Source: a bacterium
GTDB taxonomy: Bacteria > Bdellovibrionota_G > JALEGL01
Assembly (NCBI GenBank): GCA_022763185.1
Contig: JALEGL010000015.1
Location: 62,001 to 126,000 of the forward strand
Reading direction: 5' to 3'
Length of the DNA: 64,000 nucleotides
Part shown: one piece after another, positions 16,719-26,231 of the stretch
Layout: each line of letters starts with the position of its first letter
How positions within the stretch are numbered: the stretch's first letter is position 1
Notes under the pieces: model-generated
Databases searched by the model: none
The model's input: only the letters and a program-made list of their open reading frames with translations
Told to the model about the DNA's origin: nothing
Translations under genes and position numbers: made by a program

Positions 16719-16789
16719 ATATTAAATATTGGGTATGGATAACGAGGCTTGTTTTTCTTGTTACAATTTAGCGCAAACAGAAATATAAA

Positions 16790-17722
16790 TTACAAACCTT
16801 GAATAAACTTCTGTGCAATTTTGGCTTGCGGATATGCCGCTTCAATCTCTCTTAAGCAGGTGGGACTGGTGACATTGATTTCTGTTACATAGTCTCCAAT
16901 CATATCAATACCCACAAACAACAAGCCTCTTTTTTTAAGCTCAGGCGCAATACTTTGACAGATTTTCAAGTTTTGCTCAGAAATAGCTTGAGCCACGCCT
17001 TTACCGCCGGCAGCCAAATTACCTTTGAAGGATCCTTTTTGGGGAATACGCGCGAGCACATAAGGAATAACTTCTCCATGAACCAGCAAAATGCGTTTGT
17101 CACCCTCACTGATTTCTGGGAGATATTTTTGCAGCATCACGGTTTTTGTATAATTTAGCGTTGATTGAGTTAGAAGCTCTTGAACGTTACTGCTTTGTTT
17201 ATCAATAACATGAATCCCTTCACCGCCCATGCCGTCCATAGGTTTGATCACCGTTTTTTCGTGTTCTTCTACAAATTTAAATAAAGCCTGTTTATTTTTA
17301 GTGACCAATGTGGGGGCAATGCATTTTGGAAACCATTGAATAAACATTTTTTCATTACAGTCCCGTAAACTCTTTGGGTCATTGATAACCTTAACTCCTT
17401 GCTCCTTGGCCATATCCAAAACATAGGTGGCATAAATGTATTCCATATCAAAGGGTGGATCAACCCGCATTAAAATGCAATCAAACTCTGTTATTGGTAT
17501 CAACTGTTCTTGCTCAGCTTCAAACCAATGCTGCTCATCCATATAAACTTTAAGTTTCTTGCTCATGACTTTAGCCTGACCACTGATGACCAACAGATCT
17601 GAAGGTAGGGCATAAAAAATGTCAAAACCTTGTTCTTGCGCTTCTAGCATTAAGGCAAGGCTGGTATCTTTTTTTGGTTTAATTGTTTCTATAGGGTCCA
17701 TCAGGACCAAAACTTTTTTCAC
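16790..17722 (-). CDS. gshB: Glutathione synthase
   Basis: A 310-residue ATP-grasp ligase joining gamma-glutamylcysteine and glycine. Typical features are the N-terminal MDPIETIKPKKDTSLALMLEAQ, MRVDPPFDMEYIYATYVLD, the ATP-binding loop VIKPMDGMGGEGI, SEGDKRILLV and the C-terminal GIDMIGDYVTEINVTSPTC. Length matches the bacterial family. It is probably co-transcribed with the hydrolase gene upstream (25-base gap). The partner gshA is not in the window. Confidence 0.95.
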   Translation of the reverse strand: MKKVLVLMDPIETIKPKKDTSLALMLEAQEQGFDIFYALPSDLLVISGQAKVMSKKLKVYMDEQHWFEAEQEQLIPITEFDCILMRVDPPFDMEYIYATYVLDMAKEQGVKVINDPKSLRDCNEKMFIQWFPKCIAPTLVTKNKQALFKFVEEHEKTVIKPMDGMGGEGIHVIDKQSSNVQELLTQSTLNYTKTVMLQKYLPEISEGDKRILLVHGEVIPYVLARIPQKGSFKGNLAAGGKGVAQAISEQNLKICQSIAPELKKRGLLFVGIDMIGDYVTEINVTSPTCLREIEAAYPQAKIAQKFIQGL

Positions 17723-17746
17723 GGTTTACGCCTTTCATTGATTGTT

Positions 17747-18442
17747 TTACTTAAGTTTTTCAATGCATCTCTCAATAAAGGCATTGATTTGTTGAGCATG
17801 GGTTAAGTTAATCAAATGCCTGGCCTGAGGTAAGAAAAGATCATCCGGTCCCAACTTTTTATCTAAAAACAGTACGGTGTCTTTCCCACCGTGCGCTCTA
17901 AAAACCGGACACCGGTACTCACCTAAAAAGCCAGTTTTGATCCACGCTGCAGCTGCTTGCCCTTGCCATCTGAAAAAATCAATCTCTATTTGCCGTGACA
18001 TGGTTTTTATTAAATGTTTGTCTTTTGTAGATAAACCTTCAAAAAAAGCAATCCAATGCGGTGAGCAGGAACGGATTGCTTTAAGCACAGCATTGGGCAA
18101 GCGTTGTCCCAAGCTTTCTGCAAGCTGATGCAAGAACTGCTTTGGCATGGGTTTTTGCAAACTCCCAAGTAAGATCAAGGCTTGGGGATCGAGATATTGT
18201 GACAACTCTTGAGCCATCATACCTCCCATGGACATGCCCACCAAAACATAAGGTTTGGGTAACTTTTCTTGTAAGACCTCAGACCAGCGCATGCAATAAT
18301 CTTGTAAACTTTCTTTCTTTTTAGGCTTTAAAAAGCCTGGCACTTGCAAACGCTCTGCAAAATGATTTTGCTGGGGAACAAACACCAAAGCATTGGCGCC
18401 TAAACCGGGAATACATACAATGTTCATGTCTTGTTTTCTCAT
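17747..18442 (-). CDS. Alpha/beta hydrolase, BioH-like
   Basis: A 231-residue hydrolase. The N-terminus IVCIPGLGAN gives the oxyanion region. GMSMGGMMAQ is the nucleophile elbow, AHGGKDTVL supplies the acid and ARHLINLTHA the catalytic His. The small size and spacing resemble BioH-type carboxylesterases, but no biotin genes are nearby, so the substrate is unknown. A second possible start lies five codons downstream at 18427. It lies directly upstream of gshB on the same strand. Confidence 0.75.
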   Translation of the reverse strand: MRKQDMNIVCIPGLGANALVFVPQQNHFAERLQVPGFLKPKKKESLQDYCMRWSEVLQEKLPKPYVLVGMSMGGMMAQELSQYLDPQALILLGSLQKPMPKQFLHQLAESLGQRLPNAVLKAIRSCSPHWIAFFEGLSTKDKHLIKTMSRQIEIDFFRWQGQAAAAWIKTGFLGEYRCPVFRAHGGKDTVLFLDKKLGPDDLFLPQARHLINLTHAQQINAFIERCIEKLK

Positions 18443-18532
18443 TAAAATCCAGTTGAATATAGCAAAACACTTGAAGTCTTGGTATATTCAGTCCTTGATT
18501 TATATTTTTTTTATGATTTAGAGTAAAAAACT

Positions 18533-19126
18533 ATGGGAAAAAACAAAAAAGAACAAACGCTTGAGCATGATGTTAAAGAGCTGAACAATACTGAAGAAAA
18601 CACTCAAAACATTGAAGACGAAGAACAAGAACAGTCTTTTGTGGATTGGTATGACCGTTATGTGCGGTTGAGTGCTGACTTTGAAAACTTTCGCAAACGC
18701 AGCCAAAAAGAAAAATCTGACCTGATCAAATATGGTCATGAAAATTTAATGATTGATCTACTACCGGTCATCGATAATTTTGAACGTGCTGTAGAACATG
18801 CCAAACAAGCCAAAGATATTGAAGCCATCCAAACCGGCATCAGCATGATTTTTAATCAATTGCTCAGCAACCTAGAAAAGCATGGCGTCAGTGCAAAAAG
18901 CGCTCAAGGCCAAGAGTTTGATCCAAACCAACATGAAGCCATCAGCCATATTGAATCTGACGATGTTGACAACAATCATGTCATTGAAGAAATGCAAAAG
19001 GCCTATTTTTTACATGATAAGCTTCTAAGGCCTGCTTTGGTTTCTGTATCTAAGGGTCCCTCAACAGAAGCTGTTACTGAGGAAAGCCATACAGAATCAA
19101 CCGCTATAGAGGAGAGTGACCTATAA
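18533..19126 (+). CDS. grpE: Nucleotide exchange factor GrpE
   Basis: A 197-residue co-chaperone that releases ADP from DnaK. It has the expected order: an acidic Glu/Gln-rich N-terminal coil, the long dimer helix with RLSADFENFRKRSQKEKSDLIKYG, LLPVIDNFERA, and a C-terminal beta-wing with FDPNQHEAISHIES and a final LRPALVSVSKG. The dnaK gene follows 45 bases later. No hrcA or dnaJ is adjacent. Confidence 0.95.
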   Translation: MGKNKKEQTLEHDVKELNNTEENTQNIEDEEQEQSFVDWYDRYVRLSADFENFRKRSQKEKSDLIKYGHENLMIDLLPVIDNFERAVEHAKQAKDIEAIQTGISMIFNQLLSNLEKHGVSAKSAQGQEFDPNQHEAISHIESDDVDNNHVIEEMQKAYFLHDKLLRPALVSVSKGPSTEAVTEESHTESTAIEESDL

Positions 19127-19171
19127 TATGTGTCATTGCAAACATCTTATTGTGAATGGATACTTAAGGCA

Positions 19172-20974
19172 ATGAGCAAAAAAGTATTGGGCATAGACTT
19201 GGGTACAGTTAATTCCTGTGTGAGTGTTTTTGAGTCTGGTGAGTGTAAAGTCATTGTTAATGAAGAAGGCTCAAGAACAACGCCTTCCGTTGTTTCATAC
19301 AAGACCCTTGAAAACTATGATGTAGGGCATCCTGCAAAAAGACAAATTGTTAGCAATCCTAAAAATACCTTTTATGCCGTTAAGCGTTTATTGGGTAAAA
19401 AGTTTGATAGCGATGCCGTTCAAGAAACCCAAAAAAATGTAGGCTATACCCTTGGTCAATCGACTAACGGTGATGCCCGTTTAGCCTTTGAAGATGAACT
19501 CATTAGCCCACAAGAGGTTTCATCCAGAGTTTTACAAAAAATGCGTGATATTGCTAAAAACTATTTTGATGAAGATATTACCGAAGCCGTGATCACCGTT
19601 CCAGCCCACTTTGATGACTTTCAACGACTAGCGACAAAAAACGCGGCTAAAATTGCCGGCCTTGATGTTTTACGAATCATCAATGAACCCACGGCAGCTG
19701 CTCTGGCTTATGGACTCAATAAAAAAGTCTCTGGAAATTTTGTTGTTTTTGATTTAGGCGGCGGTACCTACGATGTCAGTGTTTTAGAAATTAACAACTC
19801 TGTTTTTCAAGTGAAATCAACCAGTGGTGACAACTTTCTTGGTGGTGAGGATTTTGACCATAAGATAGTTGAATGGATCTTAACAGAATTCAAAAAAAGT
19901 TCGGGTATAGATTTAAGTTCTGATTCTTCTGCCATGCAAAGAATTAAGGAAGCCGCTGAAAATGCTAAACATGAATTGTCTAGTGAGATATCCACCCGTA
20001 TTAACTTACCGTTTATTACTTCACAAGATGGAGATGCTCAACATATTCAACTCGATCTTAGTCGCAGTGAATTTGAAAACATGGTAGAAGATTTGATAGA
20101 TAAGCTTGAAGCTCCTGTTGTAGAGGCCCTTAAAGAGGCTGGGCTCTCAATTGAAGACATTGAAGATGTTATTTTGGTAGGGGGCATGACCCGCATGCCT
20201 AAAATTGTTGAAAAGGTACAAAGTTTATTTAATCAAGAACCTTATCGTAAAATCAATCCTGATGAAGCCGTTGCTGTTGGCGCAGCAACCCAAGGTGCCA
20301 TCATTAAAGGTTTATTTGATGAAGTGGTTTTGCTTGACGTAACCCCTTTGTCCTTAGGTATTCAAACCGAAGGCGGTCTTTTTACGGCCTTAATTGAACG
20401 TAACTCTACCATTCCAACTCAAGCCTCTGAAATTTTTTCTACCACCCAAGACAATCAAGAGTTTGTTGATGTCCATGTTTTACAAGGTGAGCGTGAGTTT
20501 GCTAAAGACAACCTCTCTCTTGCGCATCTTCGTTTAAGTGGCATTCCTCCTGCTCCCAGAGGGGTCCCACAAATTGAAATCACTTTCACTATTGATACCA
20601 ACGGATTGCTTAGTGTTTCTGCAAAAGACCTAGGAACCGGTGAAACTCAAAAGATGGAAATTAAGCCAACCAGTGGTTTAACTGAAGTTGAGATTAACAC
20701 CATTCTTGAAAAATCACAGACCATGGCTCAACGTGATTTAGAACTTAAGCAACTTACCCATGAAAAAAACAATCTGCAAGGCTTGCTGTATTCTATTGAG
20801 CGTTCGGTTAAAAAACTTTTTGCTCAACTGACACCGGAACAACAAGAAAACTTTCAAACTGTTTTACAAAAGGCCCACCAAGAACTTAAAGGAGACAATA
20901 TTGACAATATCAGAGCCTGTAGTGCTGAATTAACAAAAGTTTCGCATACCATATCCAGCACCTTGTATCAGTAG
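19172..20974 (+). CDS. dnaK: Hsp70 chaperone DnaK, somewhat divergent
   Basis: A 600-residue Hsp70. The start at ATG 19172 (after TAAGG) gives the canonical MSKKVLGIDLGT; an upstream in-frame GTG is rejected. The ATPase domain shows GIDLGTVNSC, VPAHFDDFQRLATKNAAKIAGL, INEPTAAALAYGL and FDLGGGTYDVSVLEI. The linker DVTPLSLGIQTEGG and substrate domain follow. It differs from typical DnaK: Val replaces Thr in GTTNSC, HFDD stands where YFND is usual, the protein is ~40 residues shorter, and it lacks the acidic EEVKD-like tail. It could be the main DnaK or a specialised paralogue served by the adjacent GrpE. Confidence 0.93.
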   Translation: MSKKVLGIDLGTVNSCVSVFESGECKVIVNEEGSRTTPSVVSYKTLENYDVGHPAKRQIVSNPKNTFYAVKRLLGKKFDSDAVQETQKNVGYTLGQSTNGDARLAFEDELISPQEVSSRVLQKMRDIAKNYFDEDITEAVITVPAHFDDFQRLATKNAAKIAGLDVLRIINEPTAAALAYGLNKKVSGNFVVFDLGGGTYDVSVLEINNSVFQVKSTSGDNFLGGEDFDHKIVEWILTEFKKSSGIDLSSDSSAMQRIKEAAENAKHELSSEISTRINLPFITSQDGDAQHIQLDLSRSEFENMVEDLIDKLEAPVVEALKEAGLSIEDIEDVILVGGMTRMPKIVEKVQSLFNQEPYRKINPDEAVAVGAATQGAIIKGLFDEVVLLDVTPLSLGIQTEGGLFTALIERNSTIPTQASEIFSTTQDNQEFVDVHVLQGEREFAKDNLSLAHLRLSGIPPAPRGVPQIEITFTIDTNGLLSVSAKDLGTGETQKMEIKPTSGLTEVEINTILEKSQTMAQRDLELKQLTHEKNNLQGLLYSIERSVKKLFAQLTPEQQENFQTVLQKAHQELKGDNIDNIRACSAELTKVSHTISSTLYQ

Positions 20975-21013
20975 TTTTTTGATTTTGATTGTCTGTTTAG
21001 GAGAACACGTATC

Positions 21014-23011
21014 ATGAAAAAAAATATCCTTTATCTAGTTTTAGCATTTATTATTTCATCCTGTGCAAGCAGTAAGATGGTGGTTTATAACGGTGTAAAA
21101 ATGCCTCTCAATGAAGCTGCAAAATTGCATTATGCCGAAGGTGAAAAACTTTACCAATATAAAAACTATGCTGCTGCTGATGAAAAGTTTAAAACTTTGA
21201 TCAGAGAATTTAAATACAGCAATTATGCTGACAATGCTTTATGGCGAAGAGCACAAATTGCTGAGCAACAAAGACAGTACGACAGTGCTTATGTGTATCT
21301 AAGAACATTGATTCAAGATTATCCTGACAGTGATTTGAAGTACAAAGCTTTATATAAAACGGGCGAGTACGCCCTTAAAAACAATGATGAACTCTTGGCC
21401 CTAAACTATTTTTCTAAAGTACCGGTCAGTCAGGTAGCATTATCTAGACGCTCCTTTTTAAATAACAATGTTGAAGCGCTGGCCAATAAAAACAATGATT
21501 TTGCCAGCTTAAGCTCATGGTATATTTTAAATTTCTACGATGCCAGCAGCAGTCCAAGCTACAGGATTAATCTGCAAAAAAAAATCATTGCTACAATCAG
21601 TAAAATAAACAGTCAAGCAGAGCTCAATGCTGTTATCCATCCTGATAATCAAACCTTTCCCAAAGGTTATTTATCTTTTCAAAAAGCTAAAATCTATTTG
21701 GATCAAGAAAACAACGAGCAAAAAAGTAAACGGGCCTTTTATGACTTCATTGCTCAATACCCCAATCACAGCTATATCCCTAAAGCCTATAAGTATTTAA
21801 AAAGTTTAGGTGCAGAAGGTTCAACACAAACTTCAACAGAGACCATTCACATTGGTTTAATGGTTCCCTTAACGGGCCCCAAGGCACACATTGGTCAACA
21901 AATTTCCAAAGGCGTTATTTTAGCACAAGACATTTTTCAAGCGCGCTATCCCAATGCACCCAAAGTAAAACTATTGATTCAAGACACACGAGGAGATGCC
22001 CAACAAAGCATTATTGCTTACGAGAAACTGATGCAAAACAGCATTAGACCCACGCTTATTATTGGTCCATGTTATCAAGAAACCACTCAAGCCATAGAAC
22101 CCATGCTTGAAGATTACCGTGTTCCCGTGTTTTCTTTAAGTTCTTCAGAAAAAATTAATTTGAATAATCCCTGGTTGTTCAGAAACAGCCTAACCAAATC
22201 TGAACAAGCCTTGGGTCTGGCTTATTTGGCTAAACATGTTTTACAAATCAAGCGTGTTGCGGTTCTGTATCCCGACAACAGCTATGGTCAGGAATTTCTA
22301 CAGTTATCACAAGCTGCGTTTAAAGATTATGGCATTGATATGGTCAAATATGAATCTTATCAAACAGACCAATCTGATTTAACCGACGCCGTGAGAAAGC
22401 TTGTGGGTATTTTACCCTATGAAGATAGAAAGGCAGAAATTTGTCCAGACTATGTTGCTCAAGAGCGCACCAAACAATGGTTGCTTAAGCCTGAAACAAC
22501 CAAACGTTGTTATGCCAAAAATAACCTGCCTCCCATCATTAATTTTGAAGCCATTTTTATTCCTGATGGTGCTCAACGTGCCAAAAGAATTTTTCCAACT
22601 TTACGCTATTACAATGTTTCTGGCGTGACCTTGTTGGGAACCAATCTATGGGATGTTGAAAACTTTATTGATCGCAACACCAAAAAAGCAGCTCAGGGCA
22701 GTATTATTTTAAGTGCTTTTTATAAGAACAAACGTGCCCCGCACGTTCAATCTTTTGTACAAAATTTTTACAATAAATTTAAACAAGAACCTGGAATCCT
22801 ATCAGCGCAAGCTTATGATACAAGCTCAATCGTTTTATCCACTCTCTTTAATCAGGCGCCACGCTCAAGCTCTGATTTAAGTAGAAGCTTACGCCAAACC
22901 AAAAATTTTGCTGGCGTTACCGGTGAAATCTACATCAATAATGATGGCGAAACCCGAAGAAAGTTAACCCCTTTGTTGGTGGATGGCGATAAATTTAAAG
23001 AGTTGTATTAA
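21014..23011 (+). CDS. LpoA/ABC-binding-protein-like lipoprotein with TPR N-domain
   Basis: A 665-residue lipoprotein (signal ending IISSCAS). Residues ~30-250 are TPR-like repeats (AAKLHYAEGEKLYQYKNYAAAD, DNALWRRAQIAEQQRQYDSA). From ~275 a periplasmic-binding-protein type I domain begins (IHIGLMVPLTGPKAHIGQQI, then LIIGPCYQETTQAIEP and VAVLYPDNSYGQEFL). This TPR-plus-PBP plan is that of LpoA, the outer-membrane activator of penicillin-binding protein PBP1A. Homologues without proven PBP activation exist, so the role is likely but not certain. It follows dnaK by 39 bases. Confidence 0.75.
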   Translation: MKKNILYLVLAFIISSCASSKMVVYNGVKMPLNEAAKLHYAEGEKLYQYKNYAAADEKFKTLIREFKYSNYADNALWRRAQIAEQQRQYDSAYVYLRTLIQDYPDSDLKYKALYKTGEYALKNNDELLALNYFSKVPVSQVALSRRSFLNNNVEALANKNNDFASLSSWYILNFYDASSSPSYRINLQKKIIATISKINSQAELNAVIHPDNQTFPKGYLSFQKAKIYLDQENNEQKSKRAFYDFIAQYPNHSYIPKAYKYLKSLGAEGSTQTSTETIHIGLMVPLTGPKAHIGQQISKGVILAQDIFQARYPNAPKVKLLIQDTRGDAQQSIIAYEKLMQNSIRPTLIIGPCYQETTQAIEPMLEDYRVPVFSLSSSEKINLNNPWLFRNSLTKSEQALGLAYLAKHVLQIKRVAVLYPDNSYGQEFLQLSQAAFKDYGIDMVKYESYQTDQSDLTDAVRKLVGILPYEDRKAEICPDYVAQERTKQWLLKPETTKRCYAKNNLPPIINFEAIFIPDGAQRAKRIFPTLRYYNVSGVTLLGTNLWDVENFIDRNTKKAAQGSIILSAFYKNKRAPHVQSFVQNFYNKFKQEPGILSAQAYDTSSIVLSTLFNQAPRSSSDLSRSLRQTKNFAGVTGEIYINNDGETRRKLTPLLVDGDKFKELY

Positions 23012-23149
23012 ATCCTTTCCTCCAAGACTAAAAGACATTGATAACGGGTGAAAACCAAGAACTTTAAAATTTTTAATTCAACTGTATGGGGTGATGCCCC
23101 ACAAAAATACCTGTACTAAAACATGGCTTTTTTATGGTAGGATGTTTTT

Positions 23150-23464
23150 GTGCCTGCGCAAAAATATCAAATTCATATTCGCTTTATTTCAGGCTCCTTG
23201 CATGGAAAACTGTTAACCATTGATAGCTTTCCCTGCAGCATTGGTCGCGAGCTGGATAATGATATTATTTTAGCCGATGACAGGGTTTCACGCCACCATG
23301 CATCCATCAAGTTCATTCAACAAGCCTACTACCTGTTTGATCATAACAGCCATAATGGAACTTTGTACAAAGGCCATCCTATAGAAAAACTGTGCCTTGA
23401 GACTGGCATGGAGTTTCAAATTGGCTTTTCTATCTTAAAAATTGAAGCTATTGTGCAGCTGTAA
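23150..23464 (+). CDS. Single-domain FHA protein
   Basis: A 104-residue protein that is almost entirely a forkhead-associated phosphothreonine-binding domain. The conserved residues are in order: IGRELDNDI, SRHHASI and HNGTLYKG. It begins with GTG at 23150. No kinase is in the window, so the partner is unknown. Small FHA proteins often act as adaptors in Ser/Thr kinase signalling or type VI/III secretion; neither system is visible here. Confidence 0.85.
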   Translation: MPAQKYQIHIRFISGSLHGKLLTIDSFPCSIGRELDNDIILADDRVSRHHASIKFIQQAYYLFDHNSHNGTLYKGHPIEKLCLETGMEFQIGFSILKIEAIVQL

Positions 23465-23661
23465 ACATTCTTTTACGCTAATGTAGTCTGTAAAACTTGC
23501 ATAAGACAACTTTTGTTAACACTTTTTTTGAAACCAAAGTTATTCTGATCACTTAGAGTCATTTTTAGGCATACAGGGTGTTTTTTTACAGCATTGGCGT
23601 AATCTTGCTCACTTAGCCTTAATTTTTACTTAATAAATTCAAATAGTTATATTTAATTTTT

Positions 23662-23677
23662 TGGCATCAAACTTGCT
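23662..23677 (+). promoter_or_regulatory. Sigma-54-type promoter for the barrel-like protein
   Basis: TGGCATCAAACTTGCT has the -24 GG and -12 GC exactly 10 bases apart. A similar sequence 70 bases upstream (TGGCGTAATCTTGCT) has a one-base shorter spacing and is probably not functional. The start point would fall near 23688. Confidence 0.5.
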
Positions 23678-23690
23678 CATTAATAAGGCA

Positions 23691-24614
23691 GTGAGCATAA
23701 CTTTTACAAAATACCCATCTTTTTTACGCTTTAAGTGTTTTTGCCTATGCTTAAGCAGTTTTGCCTTTGCGCAAAGCAATGCTGTTCACGATAAAATGAA
23801 GTCTTTGAATAAACCTGCTTTGTTGAAAAAAAGGCATATACAAATCCAGGCAGACCATACAGGCATAAGATTTCAAAATCATAAATACTTTCAATTGAAT
23901 GCAAGAAATCAATTGATTGTCAGAAAAGATCGTTTTTTAAACAAATTGTACAATGATCAACAAGACCTAGGCACACATGAAAGTGCTTTGGCTTTTGAAT
24001 TTATCAATGAAAGTTTTACCGGGACCAAGCTTTCTTCACACTTTATTAATTACAAAAAAAGACAGGCTTTTAATTCTTTTAACTTTAGAGATACCAATAA
24101 TAGACAGCAACAATTAAATTCTTTCACGATAGCTCAAGAGCTTACTCAAGAACTGGGTAATCATTTTAGATTCAGTCTCCTTGCTGGTGTTGCTCATTGC
24201 AATGACAGTTTAAGTAGCAAATCATTTATTACACCCACCAGCCGAGTTGGTTTGAGTTATAGCGCCGATCAGTTTATATCTTCTATTAACTACAGTTATG
24301 GCCCCGACAATATTGATGTATTATCTCCTTTTGAAGGCGCTCAAATCAATGAAAGCATTTCTCTAAATACACAGGTGAAACTGAGCAAACGTTTTAACTT
24401 AAAGCTTGATTGTCAACACATTAAATCTAGACAAATGTTAGATGCTCAACAAAGAAATAAAAATATTGTTTTGGCCAGAGCCAGCTTAAGCTACAAAATT
24501 AAGTCTAAGCTTAGAGCCAATGTTCATTACCGTCTTGTTGATCAAGGCCTTAACGGTTTAGATAGTTATCAAGGAACAAAAACTTCTTTCTCACTATCCT
24601 ATGCTGCATTTTAA
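23691..24614 (+). CDS. Probable outer-membrane beta-barrel protein
   Basis: A 307-residue protein read from GTG 23691. A TTG ten codons earlier lies inside the sigma-54-type promoter and is unlikely. The N-terminus is a signal peptide ending LSSFAFAQ. The second half has alternating strand patterns (FRFSLLAGVAHC, SRVGLSYSADQF, SSINYSYG, FNLKLDCQHI, VLARASLSYKI, LRANVHYRL) and the chain ends in Phe. These are outer-membrane barrel traits. No specific family is recognised. The transcript would be nearly leaderless if the promoter call is right. Confidence 0.55.
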   Translation: MSITFTKYPSFLRFKCFCLCLSSFAFAQSNAVHDKMKSLNKPALLKKRHIQIQADHTGIRFQNHKYFQLNARNQLIVRKDRFLNKLYNDQQDLGTHESALAFEFINESFTGTKLSSHFINYKKRQAFNSFNFRDTNNRQQQLNSFTIAQELTQELGNHFRFSLLAGVAHCNDSLSSKSFITPTSRVGLSYSADQFISSINYSYGPDNIDVLSPFEGAQINESISLNTQVKLSKRFNLKLDCQHIKSRQMLDAQQRNKNIVLARASLSYKIKSKLRANVHYRLVDQGLNGLDSYQGTKTSFSLSYAAF

Positions 24615-24820
24615 GCCTTCTACTAAAACAAAGTTCTAACACTTACACAACAACGCCAACGACTAACCCAATAGTATTATATAGTTCTTTAAAAAGATTT
24701 GGGACAAATTATATTTTTTATCACTCGGCAAGTCCAGCTTACCATGTCAAGATCTACGCTGTTGATAAAAGTGATTTTCTCTCACGCAACCGGCAATAGT
24801 TTATAAAATACCTATTGTTT

Positions 24821-24946
24821 TCAGATTTGGTTTTTAGTTGTCATTCCTAATAATTTTTTTCGTTTTTTGTACAAAAAAACTGTATAGCCTAAAAGAATCC
24901 CTAAAAAAACGGCATAAGCGAGATAGGCATAGACTTCTGATTTCAT
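24821..24946 (-). CDS. ccmD: CcmD-like small membrane protein
   Basis: A 41-residue protein with an N-terminal transmembrane helix (YAYLAYAVFLGILLGYTVFL) followed by a basic stretch (YKKRKKLLG), the typical form of CcmD. CcmD helps release holo-CcmE from the CcmABC complex in System I. Its ATG overlaps the ccmC stop (ATGA), exactly where ccmD is usually found. Too short to be found by size-limited gene calling; identified by position and topology. Confidence 0.8.
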   Translation of the reverse strand: MKSEVYAYLAYAVFLGILLGYTVFLYKKRKKLLGMTTKNQI

Positions 24947-25596
24947 AACTGCTCCTCTAATTGTTGTTGCTTCAATTGTGCTTCAAGTTTAAACAGCTTA
25001 AATCGCTCCCACCACAGCATTAAAAAAACAAAAATTAAACTGAGCATCATCAAAAGCAAGGCTTGTTGCATGGATGCTGGCAGACCATCTTTTTCACTGA
25101 CCACACTTGGGTGTATTCCTCTCCAAAGTTTAACAGAGTAATGAATCAAAGGGACATCTAAAAAAGCAATAATGGCTATGACTGCTGCAATTTTTGTTTC
25201 TTGACGTTGTCCTTTTAAATACTGCCGTAAAATCAAATACGCCGTATACATCAAAAACAAAAGAAAGGTTGTCGTTAAGCGTGGTTCCCAAGTCCAAAAT
25301 GTTCCCCAAATAGGCTTAGCCCATAAAGGCCCCGTGCACAAAACAATACAGCAAAATATATATCCAACCTCAACACCAGCATAAGCCATATGATCCCAAA
25401 CCTTTTTTTTGTCCCACAGATGCATCAGCGATGTAACAAAGGCGATAAAAAAACCAAAGTACATGGTGATGGCGCTAGAAACATGAATGTAGAAAATTTT
25501 TTGAACAAACCCTTGGCTTTGCTCTAATGGCGTAAACATAAAAACAAAAATCAAACTCAATAAAAGAGCCCCTAAGGATAACAGCTTTAATTTCAT
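24943..25596 (-). CDS. ccmC: Cytochrome c biogenesis protein CcmC
   Basis: A 217-residue inner-membrane protein with six helices. It carries the periplasmic Trp-rich heme-handling motif WGTFWTWEPRLTT and flanking conserved His residues (FYIHVSSA and IHYSVKLWRGIHP). CcmC loads heme onto CcmE. Start 25596 is preceded by GGAGGA and overlaps the ccmB stop (TAATG). An in-frame start 23 codons upstream would lie inside ccmB and is rejected. Confidence 0.93.
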   Translation of the reverse strand: MKLKLLSLGALLLSLIFVFMFTPLEQSQGFVQKIFYIHVSSAITMYFGFFIAFVTSLMHLWDKKKVWDHMAYAGVEVGYIFCCIVLCTGPLWAKPIWGTFWTWEPRLTTTFLLFLMYTAYLILRQYLKGQRQETKIAAVIAIIAFLDVPLIHYSVKLWRGIHPSVVSEKDGLPASMQQALLLMMLSLIFVFLMLWWERFKLFKLEAQLKQQQLEEQL

Positions 25597-26228
25597 TATT
25601 CCTCCAAACTTATTTCTGATGTTATATAGCCAATGGACAATGCAATCAAGATCATCCCTAAACACGTGATCAATTCTTGCTCAATATTGCTTGACATGGC
25701 CTTAACAACAACACTGTACAAAAATAAAATAACCGGCGCACAGCAGGGAAATAATAATAAAGGTAATGCTATATTTTTGTTTGGGAGTTGCGCCAATAAA
25801 CCGGTTACAACCTGACTGATAACACTTAATAATATGATTCCCAGTCCATAAAGCATGTAAATTTGAAATGAAAAACCTATCCCTTGTAAAACCAGTAAAA
25901 CAAAAAGAACAAACAGAGGTATACTTAAAAGCAAAAGATGAACGATAATTTTTACCCAGAACAAGGCGTATCTTAAGGGTGTGAATAAAACCAAACCTTT
26001 TTCAAATCCATTTTTTCTGTATCGGTCACTGATTGAGACAGCAACAAAAATCATTAAATAGAGAATAATAAACCAGAGCATGGCATGCAGGTTTTTTTCT
26101 ATCAACTTGGTTTGATCAAAGCCCATTTGCAAAACAAAATAAGAACACAAAACCACAACCGTATGGCTAACACTATTAACTTTGTGTCTCATCTCACACT
26201 GCAAGTAGGTTTTAAGTAAAGGCAACAT
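25596..26228 (-). CDS. ccmB: Cytochrome c biogenesis ABC permease CcmB
   Basis: A 210-residue membrane protein with about six helices. The family is weakly conserved, but the ALPLLLFPCCAPVILFLYS segment and the position between ccmA and ccmC identify it. With CcmA and CcmC it forms the complex that uses ATP to release heme-loaded CcmE. It follows ccmA after 3 bases and overlaps ccmC by one. Confidence 0.85.
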   Translation of the reverse strand: MLPLLKTYLQCEMRHKVNSVSHTVVVLCSYFVLQMGFDQTKLIEKNLHAMLWFIILYLMIFVAVSISDRYRKNGFEKGLVLFTPLRYALFWVKIIVHLLLLSIPLFVLFVLLVLQGIGFSFQIYMLYGLGIILLSVISQVVTGLLAQLPNKNIALPLLLFPCCAPVILFLYSVVVKAMSSNIEQELITCLGMILIALSIGYITSEISLEE

Positions 26229-26231
26229 AGG

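Noticed and set aside
23592-23606. Second sigma-54-type promoter upstream of the barrel-like gene
   Set aside because: The GG-GC distance is 9 rather than 10 bases, which RpoN does not tolerate well.
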